DNA from: Plumapathes pennacea
Lineage: Eukaryota; Cnidaria; Anthozoa; Antipatharia; Myriopathidae
Direction of reading: 5' to 3'
NCBI GenBank assembly: GCA_964036295.1
Contig: OZ038462.1
Span: 2,301,501-2,365,500, forward strand
Length of the DNA: 64,000 nucleotides
Shown here: positions 1-9,596 of the stretch, in pieces
How the letters are laid out: every line of letters starts with the position of its first letter
Numbering within the stretch: the stretch's first letter is position 1
Notes under the pieces: model-generated
Seen by the model: only the letters and a program-made list of their open reading frames with translations
What the model was told of the DNA's origin: nothing
Database searches by the model: none
Program-made: the position numbers and the translations under genes

Positions 1-334
1 CCATGACGACCGAAGAAAATATCGGGTTAAATATTGAATATACTCGTAAAATACTGAATATTTGCTCTCCCTAAACAACAGTGCTTTGCGGGCTTGTTTT
101 TATTTGTATGCCAACTGGATAAACTAAGCGCGCAAAGCACGACGGATGAGAGAACAATCACACCTTACAAGCAATTTAGCTGGGAGAGCTGACACGGTTA
201 AAAGCTGATTAAAGTCTTGACTCTTGTCATGTTGCCCATATGTTTGTTGTAAAATTGCACGCACCTCATTTGATGAGCGGCTTCGTTGAATCTCACTACA
301 ACAACCTCTAATCCTTTTCACTTCAACTGTGTAG

Positions 335-1467
335 GGCTTCTGGTCGGCGTCTTAGTGATTGGACCCATTATCGACTTGATCAAAGCCAAGGTTGGAGCTG
401 GAAAAAAGAAGTGTAAGCTGGACGCTGATACTCAAGCCGAGGTACGAACTGTTCACTAAAGAATCAAAATACGGATCGTCAAAATGAATTGCTGTGCACT
501 CTTCGATATATTATCTCGTAAAGAAAATCACAAAAAAAAAAAAAACATTTTCAAGCTGTGTTTGTGTCTGATATTGATATTTAACTGTTAGTCGTTCCCT
601 CGCCAGGTTACCGCTCTTTCTCATATTACTTTCCCAACCTTTCTTGCAGTTGGATAAAACTACCAACGTGTTAGATGTCCTCAAGGATTTGGTGAGTTCC
701 TGGGCGGACCAGCTGAAGAGTTTCAAACAAGACGACAGTCTAGGACAAGTGGACTACAATGGAACAGAAGCTGACGCAGCCGGAACTGTGTTCACTCTCT
801 TCACTGACATGAAGAACGTAAGTGTCTGGGGAAAAAAAGAAATATATCGCGCGTGCAGAGACACATTCGCACAGGCGCACACGTAAATAGCACACGATGC
901 ACACGCACGCAAGCGAGACACCCGTTGAATGCCGCATAACCCACATGCACACACATGCAAACATTCCCAAAGACTCTGTGTAGTAGGGTGAAGTTCACAT
1001 TCTCCTTACCAATTATCAAGAGTTTAAGTCCTGCTGTGATCAGTTGCTGGGTTTTCTCTAAAGCATTCATAAAAAGACGGTATGTGCTAAATTAAAAATA
1101 ATCACGACTGGATCGGTTTTTTACGTTGAGTTTAAATCAAACGTCAAGTTCTGCACAAAGATTGGAAAATAATATTTGTATTGATTGTCACTTGGATTTG
1201 AAAGTTAACGGCCCGGTTTCTTTTCAGCAACTGAACGCCGCATCACGAATCGCAAGCGAGTGCTCCGAAAATTGCGAGTGGAAAGCTAACTTGCAGCAGT
1301 TCAAGTTGGACGTGATCCTCGGAGCTTACGATGTTCAGGGAATCTTCCTCGCGAAAGACAATGGCACCGTCATGAAGCAGAAGAACTTCCCCCCCGGAGG
1401 CGGACCGCAAAAAGATGACGGACGCTTTCAACGCGAACTACTCCAGCACCTGGGTGCAGTTTATTAA
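335..1467 (+). pseudogene. Acidic-repeat membrane-protein family, broken copy A (exons 3-5)
   Basis: Three exons match exons 3-5 of the intact copies B and C. They are 335-441 (hydrophobic segment plus GAGKKKC lysine cluster), 650-817 (LDKTTN...TDMKN) and 1228 onward (QLNAASR..., CSENC). Acceptors (tag, cag, cag) and donors of the first two exons (gtacga, gtaagt) are intact and phases match copy B. The third exon has seven C where copy B has six, near 1390. This shifts the frame into a stop at 1465-1467. The donor that ends this exon in copy B is also missing, and exons 6-7 are not found downstream. Exons 1-2 would lie left of the window or are lost. Coding similarity to B is near-complete, so the damage looks recent. 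A transcribed short isoform cannot be excluded. Confidence 0.75.
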
Positions 1468-3860
1468 GATGATTGCCTTTTATTATGATAATATTGTGTT
1501 AAATTCTTCCAATAGTGTGTCATGACTTTTATTTTGTAATAACTCTTTTGCCGCGAAAAGAACCAAGTCAATGATAAATTTACTAATAGGACCAAAATAA
1601 ACGCGGCGGAGAAAGTTGTCGTAATATTTTTGGCTGAAGCGAGGTTACAAGGTTCGCGACCACAGCGAAACTCGGAACTTGGACAGAAAACGCATAAATG
1701 CGAGGAGAAAAATGCAATGACTCGGTAATATTTCATAAATAGAGCGAGTTTCACTTTGATGCTAATTAAAGTGCCCATGTTTTGATTCTTGACGTTGGTT
1801 CTTTACAAATTCAAAGTATATTATTGCAACGCGAAAACTGCCAGATACACGAGGAGCCGCAGCCGGGTTGAGCCGTAAGTACCCGTTGCTAACCAAGCTG
1901 TTTTAATCCCAGTTAACTGCGGCGAACAAAGGTGTAAGCAAAACAGCACGCAAGCGCCTCGATCCTTGGGGTGAGAATGTTTCCCGTGGGGCAAACGCCA
2001 GCCTGCTGAGCTGCTTTGTGAAAACCGGACATCAAGAATTCATTGAGCTTTGGGGCTGTTTTGCTGTATTTTTTGAGTCTCTTCAAAGTTTGTCATTTTT
2101 TCTTCGACAAATGGGCTGATACACTAAACTATTGCGCAAATTTAAAGTAGCCGTCTGTCGCCGAGTATTAAAATTGACAACTTTTTATCCTACCAAAATA
2201 AGCTGATAAGCAAGATTGAAACGTATATCAGTCTTGGAAAAAAGCCAATTACTACAAAAACGGTTTTACCTGATTTTGACTTCACTTCCGTGCAATATTC
2301 CCTCCCAAAGATTCGTGTCGGAACATCCACTTCCTGGGAACATTGCAGCAACTAAGATTCTGTCTAGTCAGGTAGTAATAGAAAGATCCTAAATGGCTGA
2401 AATTTGGTCCAAAAAAAGCCGAGATGTTTACTTCGCACAGGCGAGATCTTACTTGTTTTGTTTGAGTTACGATCGCAACGACAAGAAGACTGCTGAAACT
2501 GGACGGCTACAAGCTATTTTACCTGAATTTGACTTCACTTCCATACAATGTTCCTTCACAAAGATTCGTGCCGAAACACACACTTCCTCAGAACATTGCT
2601 GCACTAAGATTCTGCCAGGTCAGGTAATAACCGAAGTCGTAAAATATGTATCCGAAATTATAGTATTTCGCAGTAATAGTAGCCGGTTGAAAGCCAAGGT
2701 GTTCTCTTTTTTTCGCACAAGGTTGCGGTTCAACTCAAAACCCCCAAACACCACTGAAAGAACCAGTAGAGTTCTCGACAAACTTCAATCAAACTATAAA
2801 TACTTCGCCCTATAATTGATCAAAGACTCAAACGACCACGTACGAGTTAATGCTCTTGTACTTTCTGTGTGAGTCTGCCCGGAGTTTTGTCTTGTGTTCT
2901 CCTAACAAAGCTTAATTTAGCTTTAAACCATTCCATTTGCCGCAATGAGTAAAATACATTTCATAAAGCTGCCTGCAATGTCCAAACATCGATCAATTTT
3001 GAAAATTAAACTTAATCTTTCGCTATTACTATATAAACCTTTGGGCCTGCGCGAGTTTACAAGTAACCATGTTGTGATCAAATAATACTATACGCGGGCC
3101 GAGGGCTAGACCTTTGACAAGTACCCTGGGCTTCGTTCGCGAGGTGACCTCACACAGTAATATGGTTCGCTCAAAACCACCGATTGAACGGATCTGGCCG
3201 TCACACAAAAAGAGCCACAATCACTTCAAAATATAATTTTTAAAGCCATGAGCCATACTTCAAGAAACATAAGTCTAAACTAATATATCTACCCATCCTG
3301 AAATTTGCAGCTAAACAATTACAGAGCAAGATCCGGCCACAAAACCAAACATGTGGCCAGAACGTACACACGGGAAATCGGCCCGAATAAATCTCGCGGA
3401 TTAACTGAAATAGCGATAGCTTACCCTCAACCGATTATACCACTACACAAGTGATTCGCTAACCCTTTCAATCCTGCCTCTTGTCCTTCCGCGTAAAATA
3501 GTAATGCCCCGCGAATGTAATTTTATTCCTAAAACAAGAACTGGATGCTATCATGCTGATTTCATGACAGCTGAGAGTTGCCTGATGTGGATGAGCCTGA
3601 TTGAATCGACTGTTATTGGATTAATACCGCGGGACATTTTTCACTGATAACTAAACTTGAAACAGTCTTTTGTAAGATTTTGATAACGGCTTCAGCATCT
3701 AATTTGACTAATTCGGATTTACAAAAATTGATTTTCGATTTGGCACATTGTCTGCTAGCAGCTGATTCGGTCATAAAACTCGATAACGTGACATAACAGG
3801 GAACAGATTGAACGGACATATATATTTTTTCCTTCGGAAGATGAGCGTGAGCATGCATAT
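1468..3860. other. Intergenic region without a recognisable gene
   Basis: I see no supported coding sequence. The longest open frame (2393-2815, +, 140 aa) shows no known motif and overlaps the second unit of a tandem repeat pair. The region looks like old repeat DNA between family copy A and the DIRS-like element. Confidence 0.6.
2265..2624. repeat. Direct repeat pair with an inverted partner at 8431-8512
   Basis: A unit of about 108 bp occurs at 2265-2372 and again at 2517-2624, a 252 bp period. Both begin near TTACCTGA and contain TTGACTTCACTTCC and CACTTCCT. The reverse complement of the same unit lies at 8431-8512, on the other side of the DIRS-like element. The three copies therefore flank the retrotransposon in opposite orientation. 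They could be arms of an older, larger inverted-repeat element or independent insertions of one short repeat. Confidence 0.7.
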
Positions 3861-3920
3861 CGTGCTAACATATCTGTGTTAGCACGTGGAGTCCCTTGGG
3901 ACTCCAGATGGTTATATAAG
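3861..3920 (+). promoter_or_regulatory. Hairpin, palindrome and TATA-like box at the left end of the DIRS-like element
   Basis: CGTGCTAACA (3861-3870) pairs with TGTTAGCACG (3877-3886) across a 6-base loop. It is followed at once by the palindrome GGAGTCCC-TT-GGGACTCC (3888-3905). A TATA-like TATATAAG lies at 3913-3920. This cluster just upstream of the gag-like frame could be the element's terminal or internal regulatory sequence; that role is inferred from position only. Confidence 0.45.
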
Positions 3921-4014
3921 CCGCAGTGGATTCAAGATATCCATCACGTGTACCTCTACTCGGCGGTGCTTCACTTTACGTTCGGTTTATTTTAGTATTA
4001 TACATGCATTATAT

Positions 4015-4106
4015 ATTATCTATTTATTTATTTATTTATTTATTTACTCACTTACTTTTTATTTTTATTTATTTATTTATTTTATTTATTTACTTATTTA
4101 TTCTAA
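4015..4106. repeat. (TTTA)n microsatellite
   Basis: Tandem TTTA units with a few variants, in the 5' part of the DIRS-like element just before the gag remnant. Confidence 0.9.
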
Positions 4107-4121
4107 GTCCTGCCTCCTGGT

Positions 4122-4490
4122 TTGGCGCTGTTCGCTTTTATTATTTTCCCGTTTCAGGCCATCGAATGCCTTCTCAATCAGACATCTGCTTCAGATGCGG
4201 CAAAAGAGGTCACTGGAGTTCCTCTTGCAGACGATTCTATGAAGCTGCTGGAGCCGCGAGCCGCAGGACCACAAACAAGTTTGGACTTCACAGCGAATTC
4301 CGCAAGCCAGACGAGCGTCAGTGAATTCGGGGATCATGATGAGGCCACTGGACCTTTCGAGGATGTTGTTAAGGTAGTCAAATTACCTACGCCTACCTGC
4401 GAAGTAGAGTCAGGCAGCCTGGGCGTTTCAGTTATACCTAATGTTAAAGGTAGACTAAAAGCTAATGTTCAGTTTTGGGAAAAAATCAAT
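4122..4490 (+). pseudogene. gag-like remnant with CCHC zinc knuckle
   Basis: At 4187-4228 one frame encodes CFRCGKRGHWSSSC, a C-x2-C-x4-H-x4-C zinc knuckle as in retroelement nucleocapsid proteins. That frame stops at 4322-4324. A second frame (4122 onward) stays open through the following Val/Lys/Thr-rich stretch and reads KGRLKANVQFWEKIN just before the poly-C run. Such a sequence usually precedes the pol region in DIRS-like proteins. The coding sequence is therefore split between two frames by at least one frameshift after the knuckle and another at 4492-4510. Confidence 0.6.
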
Positions 4491-6199
4491 GCCCCCCCCC
4501 CCCCCCCCCCTTCATTATTAATTGTATTAGGGAAGGTTACAAGATTCCGTTCTATTCCACGCCGCCTGCGGCAGCATTTAACAATAATCGTTCTGCCATT
4601 CAACATTCTGACTTCGTTCGTTCGTCTATACTAGAGTTGCTTTCCTCGGGTAGAATTTGCCAAGTTTCTAAAAGTCATCTCAAGGTTATTAGTCCTCTTT
4701 CCGTTTCCGTTCAGAGCTGTGACAAAAAGCGTTTGATTTTAGACTTAAGGTACGTCAATCAACACATTCTGAAGCAAAAAGTGAAGTTCGAAGATTGGAA
4801 AGTCGCTTTAGACTACTTCGAGAAGGATAGTTTTTTCACCACCTTCGACCTTAAGAGCGGGTATCATCATTTGGATATTTTCCCTGAACACCAACCCTTC
4901 CTGGGTTTTAGCCGGGTCACGCTCGACGGAGAGCCTTGTTTTTTCATGTTTACAGTTCTCCCTTTTGGCTTATCCTCTGCACCTTACATCTTCACCAAAT
5001 TGGTCAGGCCATTAGTCAAACATTGGAGGTCCCAAGGCATACACGTTGTAGTGTACATTGATGATGGTTTCGATCTTGAACGCACTAAGTCCTGGAGCAA
5101 AAATTGTTCAGACAAAATTAGATCAGATTTGGCCCACTCCGGTTTCGTCACCAACGACGACAAGTCCGTGTGGGTTCCTACACAAGTCATTACTTGGTTA
5201 GGAATTATCTGGAACAGCCCTCAAGGAAAAATTTTCATCACCGAGTCAAGGATAGAAAAAGCATTGATTCACATTAATAGCGCTATTAAAGATCCAAGGC
5301 TCTCTGCTAGAAGCCTTGCCTCTATTGTGGGAAAAATAATTTCTATGAGCCCTGTATTAGGAAACCTCAGTCGAATCATGACCAGGCATTGTCAGATGTC
5401 TGTAGCAGCTGCACAAAATTGGGACAGTTTGTTCTTACTAGACAGATATTGCCTCGTGGAAATTGAGTTTTGGAGGGACAACCTTAGCTCCGTCAACGCT
5501 AAAAGTATATCGGACGTGCGGTTTCCAGCTACATCTATATACTCAGATGCTGGCAACGTTGCTTGTGCAGGTCATATCACGGGGAGAGACGTTAATGCTC
5601 ACAGAATGTTTACGGTAGCTGAACGTCTAGAGAGTTCCACTTATCGAGAGTTGTTAGCTATTCAGTTCGTCCTACATTCGTTTAGTTCAATTCTTTCTCA
5701 CTTAAAAGTGAAGTAGTTTACCGACAGCCAAGGGGCGACTAAGATAGTACAAGTTGGCAGCATGAATTTCAACCTCCACAAGCTGGCGTTTGACATCTTC
5801 TCTTTCTGTTTAAAATCTGGGATCGACTTGGACATTCAATGGGTTCCACGATCGCTTAATGAAAAAGCAGATTATCTCAGCAAGATCGTTGATTATGACG
5901 ACTGGGAGCTTGCCCCCGCAACATTTCACCGACTGAACGATCTGTGGGGGCCTTTCTCCCTGGACTGCTTCGCAACGTCCTATAACAACAAGGTTCAAAA
6001 ATTCTATTCCAGATTTTGGAACCCTGGTACTTCCGGGGTAGATACATTTTTTCAAGACTGGAGAGGCGAGAATTGTTTAGTCGTTCCACCAGCTGCGCTT
6101 TTATCCAAAGTGCTTATTTTCATGTTTCGATGTAAAGCCAGTGGAACAATAGTGGCTCCGTATTGGCCATCCGCACCTTTCTGGCCCTTGAGTGCATAA
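4475..6199 (+). pseudogene. DIRS-like pol: reverse transcriptase and RNase H with an in-frame stop
   Basis: This would encode the polymerase that copies the element's RNA. After the C run the frame reads GYKIPF, then reverse transcriptase motifs: RLILDLRYVN, TTFDLKSGYHH, LPFGLSSAPYIF and the catalytic YIDD (5054-5065). RNase H follows (IYSDAGN near 5540; TDSQ near 5720). A TAG at 5714-5716 sits directly before FTDSQ. Related proteins often have Trp here, so a TGG to TAG change is likely. The same frame then stays open to 6199 with the conserved pol extension (LDCFATSYNN, FYSRFWNPG, DWRGENCL, PYWPSAPFWPL). That extension may correspond to the methyltransferase-like domain described for DIRS elements, which is less certain. 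The stop and the 19-C run mean it cannot be translated as one protein. Confidence 0.82.
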
Positions 6200-6454
6200 G
6201 TTTTGGAACTTTGTCATCGATTACGCATTCTTTGAGGGTGCCTCGGCCTTGCGCCAAGGGCGCAATACAGGATCCCTCTTAGGTTCCCCGTCTTGGAACG
6301 GTTTTATCATTGCTGTCAGGCTACAATTTTCTCAAGGTGTCGACAATAACCAGTCGGACGTTGGTCCATAACGTTATCATTCTCGCCATATGCTCCGTAT
6401 CATAGATCTTGAGTTTATTTGGCATTGTTTTCAGCCAGATGGCAGTGCATGTAG

Positions 6455-6725
6455 CTCTAAGCCGGTTGGCAAGTTAATTCGAGCCGGTTGGCTATTTAAT
6501 TCGAGCCGGTTGGCAAGTTAATTCGAGCCGGTTGGCTGGTTTATCTGAGCCGGTTGGTACAAGCTAATCCGAGCCGGTTGGTAAGCTATCCGAGCCGCTT
6601 GGCAAGTATACGGAGCCGGTTGGCAACTTCTTTTTTTGAACCAATCAGTAGTTTGATTTGAGCCGGTTGGCAGTCCAAACTGAGCTGGTTGGCAGTATAT
6701 TAGTAGTTCGTTGGTAAGGTGGGAA
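6455..6725. repeat. GAGCCGGTTGGC minisatellite between pol and recombinase
   Basis: About ten imperfect units, roughly 20-25 bp each, share the core GAGCCGGTTGGC with variable spacers such as AAGTTAATTC. They fill the gap between the pol frame and the recombinase frame of the DIRS-like element. Confidence 0.85.
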
Positions 6726-6867
6726 GTCAGTTTACAATACATTTAACTTTAACCAGATGGCAATTATTCAAGCCAACCATTACTATTCCGCCGCGCGGCG
6801 TTTTCCCGGTTGGACCTAACATAGGCTCATCCTAACACAGCTCCTTAGTATTTTGTTTTCTTAGGAC

Positions 6868-7893
6868 TTGACAGAAGCCTCTTCTTGGGAACAGACATGC
6901 GGACCCAGAAGACGTGCTATGGTCCAACAGGTGTTAGCATCAAGAGCCAATTCCTCAGTTAAGAAATACTGCGCACAGTATAGAGCCTTCAGAGATTATC
7001 TGAGATCCAAAGGCCACATGTTAGTTTTGCCTTGTGACAATCTACTTATTTCAGAATACCTCTCCTTTCTTTCTGAAACAAAAAATTCGTATGCGATTGT
7101 TCTATCTGCGTTTTGTGCGTTAAAATGGGTTCATGGGCTTATTCCTTATGGCTCACAGGGTAACCCGGCTGACACAGAACTATCCCGCAACATCGTTGAG
7201 GCTAGTAAGCGTGTTTTCAAAAGGCCAGTAATCAAAAAAGAGCCTATTACTCCTTATATGATATACCGTATTTGCTCTAAGTTTGCTTGCGACGGCAGTA
7301 GTTTAAGTAATTTGCGTACAGCTCTAATATTCGTCTTAGGCTTCTACGGGCTCTTCAGAGTGAACGAGTTATTGGATTTACAGGCTTCCAATATCGTAGT
7401 ACACCAGGATTATTTAGAAATCTGCGTTAAGTATAGCAAAACCGATCAGTATAGACAAGGAAACATAGTCTTTATTTCCAAGGGTGGCGGAGTCACTTGT
7501 CCCCATTCCTTATTGTTACGATATTTTGCAATGGCAGGAATTGACCCTAACTCATCTGCATATATTTTTCGCTCACTCGTGCCTCTCAAGAAGGGCAAAT
7601 CGTATGTGTTAGGCCATAGGAAACTAAGTTATACCAGGTGCAGAGAGCTGATTAAGCAGTCTCTTTCCGCTATAGGAGTTGACTCTAAATCCTTTAGCAC
7701 TCATAGCCTTAGATCCGGTGGCGCTACCTTCATAGCAGATAATCTTGCTACGTCAGATTCATCTGATAGGTTACTTATGTTACATGGTCGGTGGAAATCC
7801 GATGCGGCCAAGAATATGTACATTAAGGAGTCCGTTCAAAGTAGATTACAGCTTACTAGATTATTCCCATCTTGCGATGAAAAGAACATGTAA
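6868..7893 (+). CDS. DIRS-like tyrosine recombinase (341 aa, intact frame)
   Basis: This is predicted to integrate the circular cDNA of a DIRS-type retrotransposon by site-specific strand exchange. The C-terminal catalytic domain has the full signature set: Arg164 in GLFRVNE, Lys191, the HSLR box (His279, Arg282), His306 in HGRWKS and nucleophile Tyr318 in NMYIKES. An N-terminal SAM-like core-binding region covers about residues 20-120 (SVKKYCAQYRAF). The frame is uninterrupted even though the pol frame upstream is dead, so this is the best-preserved part of the element. The first ATG at 6868 was taken; splicing or readthrough from upstream is possible because DIRS recombinases often lie in overlapping frames. 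Its last 16 codons have been copied into the tandem repeats that follow. Confidence 0.88.
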   Translation: MTEASSWEQTCGPRRRAMVQQVLASRANSSVKKYCAQYRAFRDYLRSKGHMLVLPCDNLLISEYLSFLSETKNSYAIVLSAFCALKWVHGLIPYGSQGNPADTELSRNIVEASKRVFKRPVIKKEPITPYMIYRICSKFACDGSSLSNLRTALIFVLGFYGLFRVNELLDLQASNIVVHQDYLEICVKYSKTDQYRQGNIVFISKGGGVTCPHSLLLRYFAMAGIDPNSSAYIFRSLVPLKKGKSYVLGHRKLSYTRCRELIKQSLSAIGVDSKSFSTHSLRSGGATFIADNLATSDSSDRLLMLHGRWKSDAAKNMYIKESVQSRLQLTRLFPSCDEKNM

Positions 7894-8227
7894 TTTCTAT
7901 GCTAAGTAGATTTTCAGCTTACTAGATTATTTCCAGCTTACGAAGAAAAGAACATGTAATTCTATGCTAAGTAGATTACAGCTTACTAGATTATTTCCAG
8001 CTTACGAAGAAAAGAACATGTAATTTCTATGCTAAGTAGATTACAGCTTACTAGATTATTTCCAGCTTACGAAGAAAAGAACATGTAATTTCTATGCTAA
8101 GTAGATTACAGCTTACCAGATTATTTCCAGCTTACGAAGAAAAGAACATGTAATTTCTATGCTAAGTAGATTACAGCTTACTAGATTATTTCCAGCTTAC
8201 GAAGAAAAGAACATGTAATTTCTATGC
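7842..8227. repeat. Tandem ~65 bp repeats derived from the 3' end of the recombinase ORF
   Basis: The last codons of the recombinase ORF (reading RLQLTRLF...EKNM) plus the first bases after the stop form the first unit. About five more units follow, each repeating AAGTAGATTACAGCTTACTA and AAGAAAAGAACATGTAAT. The units are almost identical, so the expansion looks young. Confidence 0.9.
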
Positions 8228-9537
8228 TTGCTTGTATGGCGCTGTATGTAATTAAAGCATCGTCGGGCATGTGGTCACACTCTGCCTGCCTTTACACAGT
8301 GTGCTGCGTCATGCGTCAGCGTTCTGGAGAAGGAAAATGTTTTTCCTTCGTACGAACGAAGTGAGAGAGAAGGAAATATAGCTTTTTGATTGCGGTGCAT
8401 AGAAACCGTTCACTGAGTGTTTTGGCGACTACCTGACCACTGTAATGTTCTCAGGAAGTGCGTGTTTCGACGCGAATCTTTGTGAGGAAATATTGCACGG
8501 AAGTGAAGTCAAATCAATGACATTGTTTGTGATTGGCGGAAAACTAATGAGATTTTTTTTACTGGGCATCAAGCTCTTTCGTTAGATACCGACTGATAAT
8601 TTTCGCCACATAAGCGCGACTTCTGTTATAGAGTCAGAAAGGCACCCCAGAGCACGATTGCCGGCTAAAATTACAATTTCTAATTCAGGACAAAATGATT
8701 ATCGGCACACGGACTGTGCTAATGGTTTGGAGTTTACACCTCTGTCATTCATACCAAGCAGACCGCACTCCACGGGCGGTGGGGACAAATTGTCCCCACC
8801 GAAAGGCCGTTGTCAAGGCGTGCGGCTCGTCATGCTCTTCAAAATGAAAGCTGCAAACCATAAACCAAGAACCCCTTATCAGAAACACGCGACATCCTCT
8901 GCAATAGTGTATTTTATTGTGTGCAAAGCAAAATTAAAGAGGTACTTGACTCGCTCTCGTTTTGATTGTTCCGCATATTTCGGATCAAGTAGAGTTTCGG
9001 TAAAATGCGACATCACTTCTCGCACAGTTTTACCCGCTGATCTGTAAATTAAAAGATTGCTATTGGTTATGTAACGCATTCAAGGGTCGCCCTCGGCTGT
9101 ACGTGCTGCTCAAGCAAAACTGGAAACAAAGCGGTTTAGAGCGACTATTGTCACCGTCAAATTACGTGTTTATCGAAGCTTTGTTTTGTAAAAATATTGT
9201 TTATTGTCTGTTTGAGGCGCTGGCCGGAACGCGGACAATCGGAAATCCACTTGAATCGCTGACGTGATTCTCCCCAGAGCATGCCGAGCACGTAGCCGCG
9301 ACCAAAGATATTTTCGATAAAGTAATCCTGCTGCAAGAATTTTCCTTGGCAAATAGAAACGCAATGGAGTATTCGATGATAATATCAGCGCATTTATCAG
9401 CAGGACGACATTTTTAGGAGGTTATTTCTCAATTTCGTGCTGCAAATAGTTCTACGTGCTGGTTCACCGGACGCGGTGTGACGTAAGAACACCGTGCAAC
9501 CAGTGTGAGTTGAAGTGTGATCACACCTCAGAGTTGC
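8228..9537. other. Intergenic region upstream of copy B
   Basis: No supported gene. It holds the inverted partner (8431-8512) of the 2265/2517 repeat. The open frames here (for example 8658-9047, +) show no family features. Confidence 0.55.
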
Positions 9538-9538
9538 T

Positions 9539-9546
9539 TATAAAAG
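9539..9546 (+). promoter_or_regulatory. TATA box of family copy B
   Basis: TATAAAAG lies 58 bp before the ATG at 9597. Copy D has TATAAG at an almost equal distance from its start. The short leader fits a transcription start near 9570. Confidence 0.6.
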
Positions 9547-9596
9547 CGAGGCCCACAACAGCACTTCACAACAGAGCTCAGTGAGTTACAATCAAC

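Larger units (their letters stand above)
3861..8230 (+). mobile_element. DIRS-like tyrosine-recombinase retrotransposon, decayed
   Basis: The order is zinc-knuckle gag remnant, reverse transcriptase with RNase H, a conserved C-terminal pol extension, then a tyrosine recombinase. This gene order and the recombinase in place of an integrase define DIRS-type elements. No LTRs were seen. The limits given are approximate: the left edge is the hairpin at 3861 and the right edge the end of the tandem repeats that follow the recombinase. Decay is clear. There is a 19-C run between gag and pol, an in-frame stop in RNase H, and minisatellite expansion between pol and recombinase. The recombinase frame alone is intact. 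Split direct repeats or inverted terminal repeats typical of the group were not resolved by eye. Confidence 0.85.

Noticed and set aside
3886-4242. Leu/Ile/Tyr-rich ORF as a membrane protein
   Set aside because: The hydrophobic stretch is the translation of the TTTA microsatellite.
4475-4520. Poly-proline stretch as a protein feature
   Set aside because: It is only the translation of a 19-C run, a likely slippage site that breaks the gag-pol frame.
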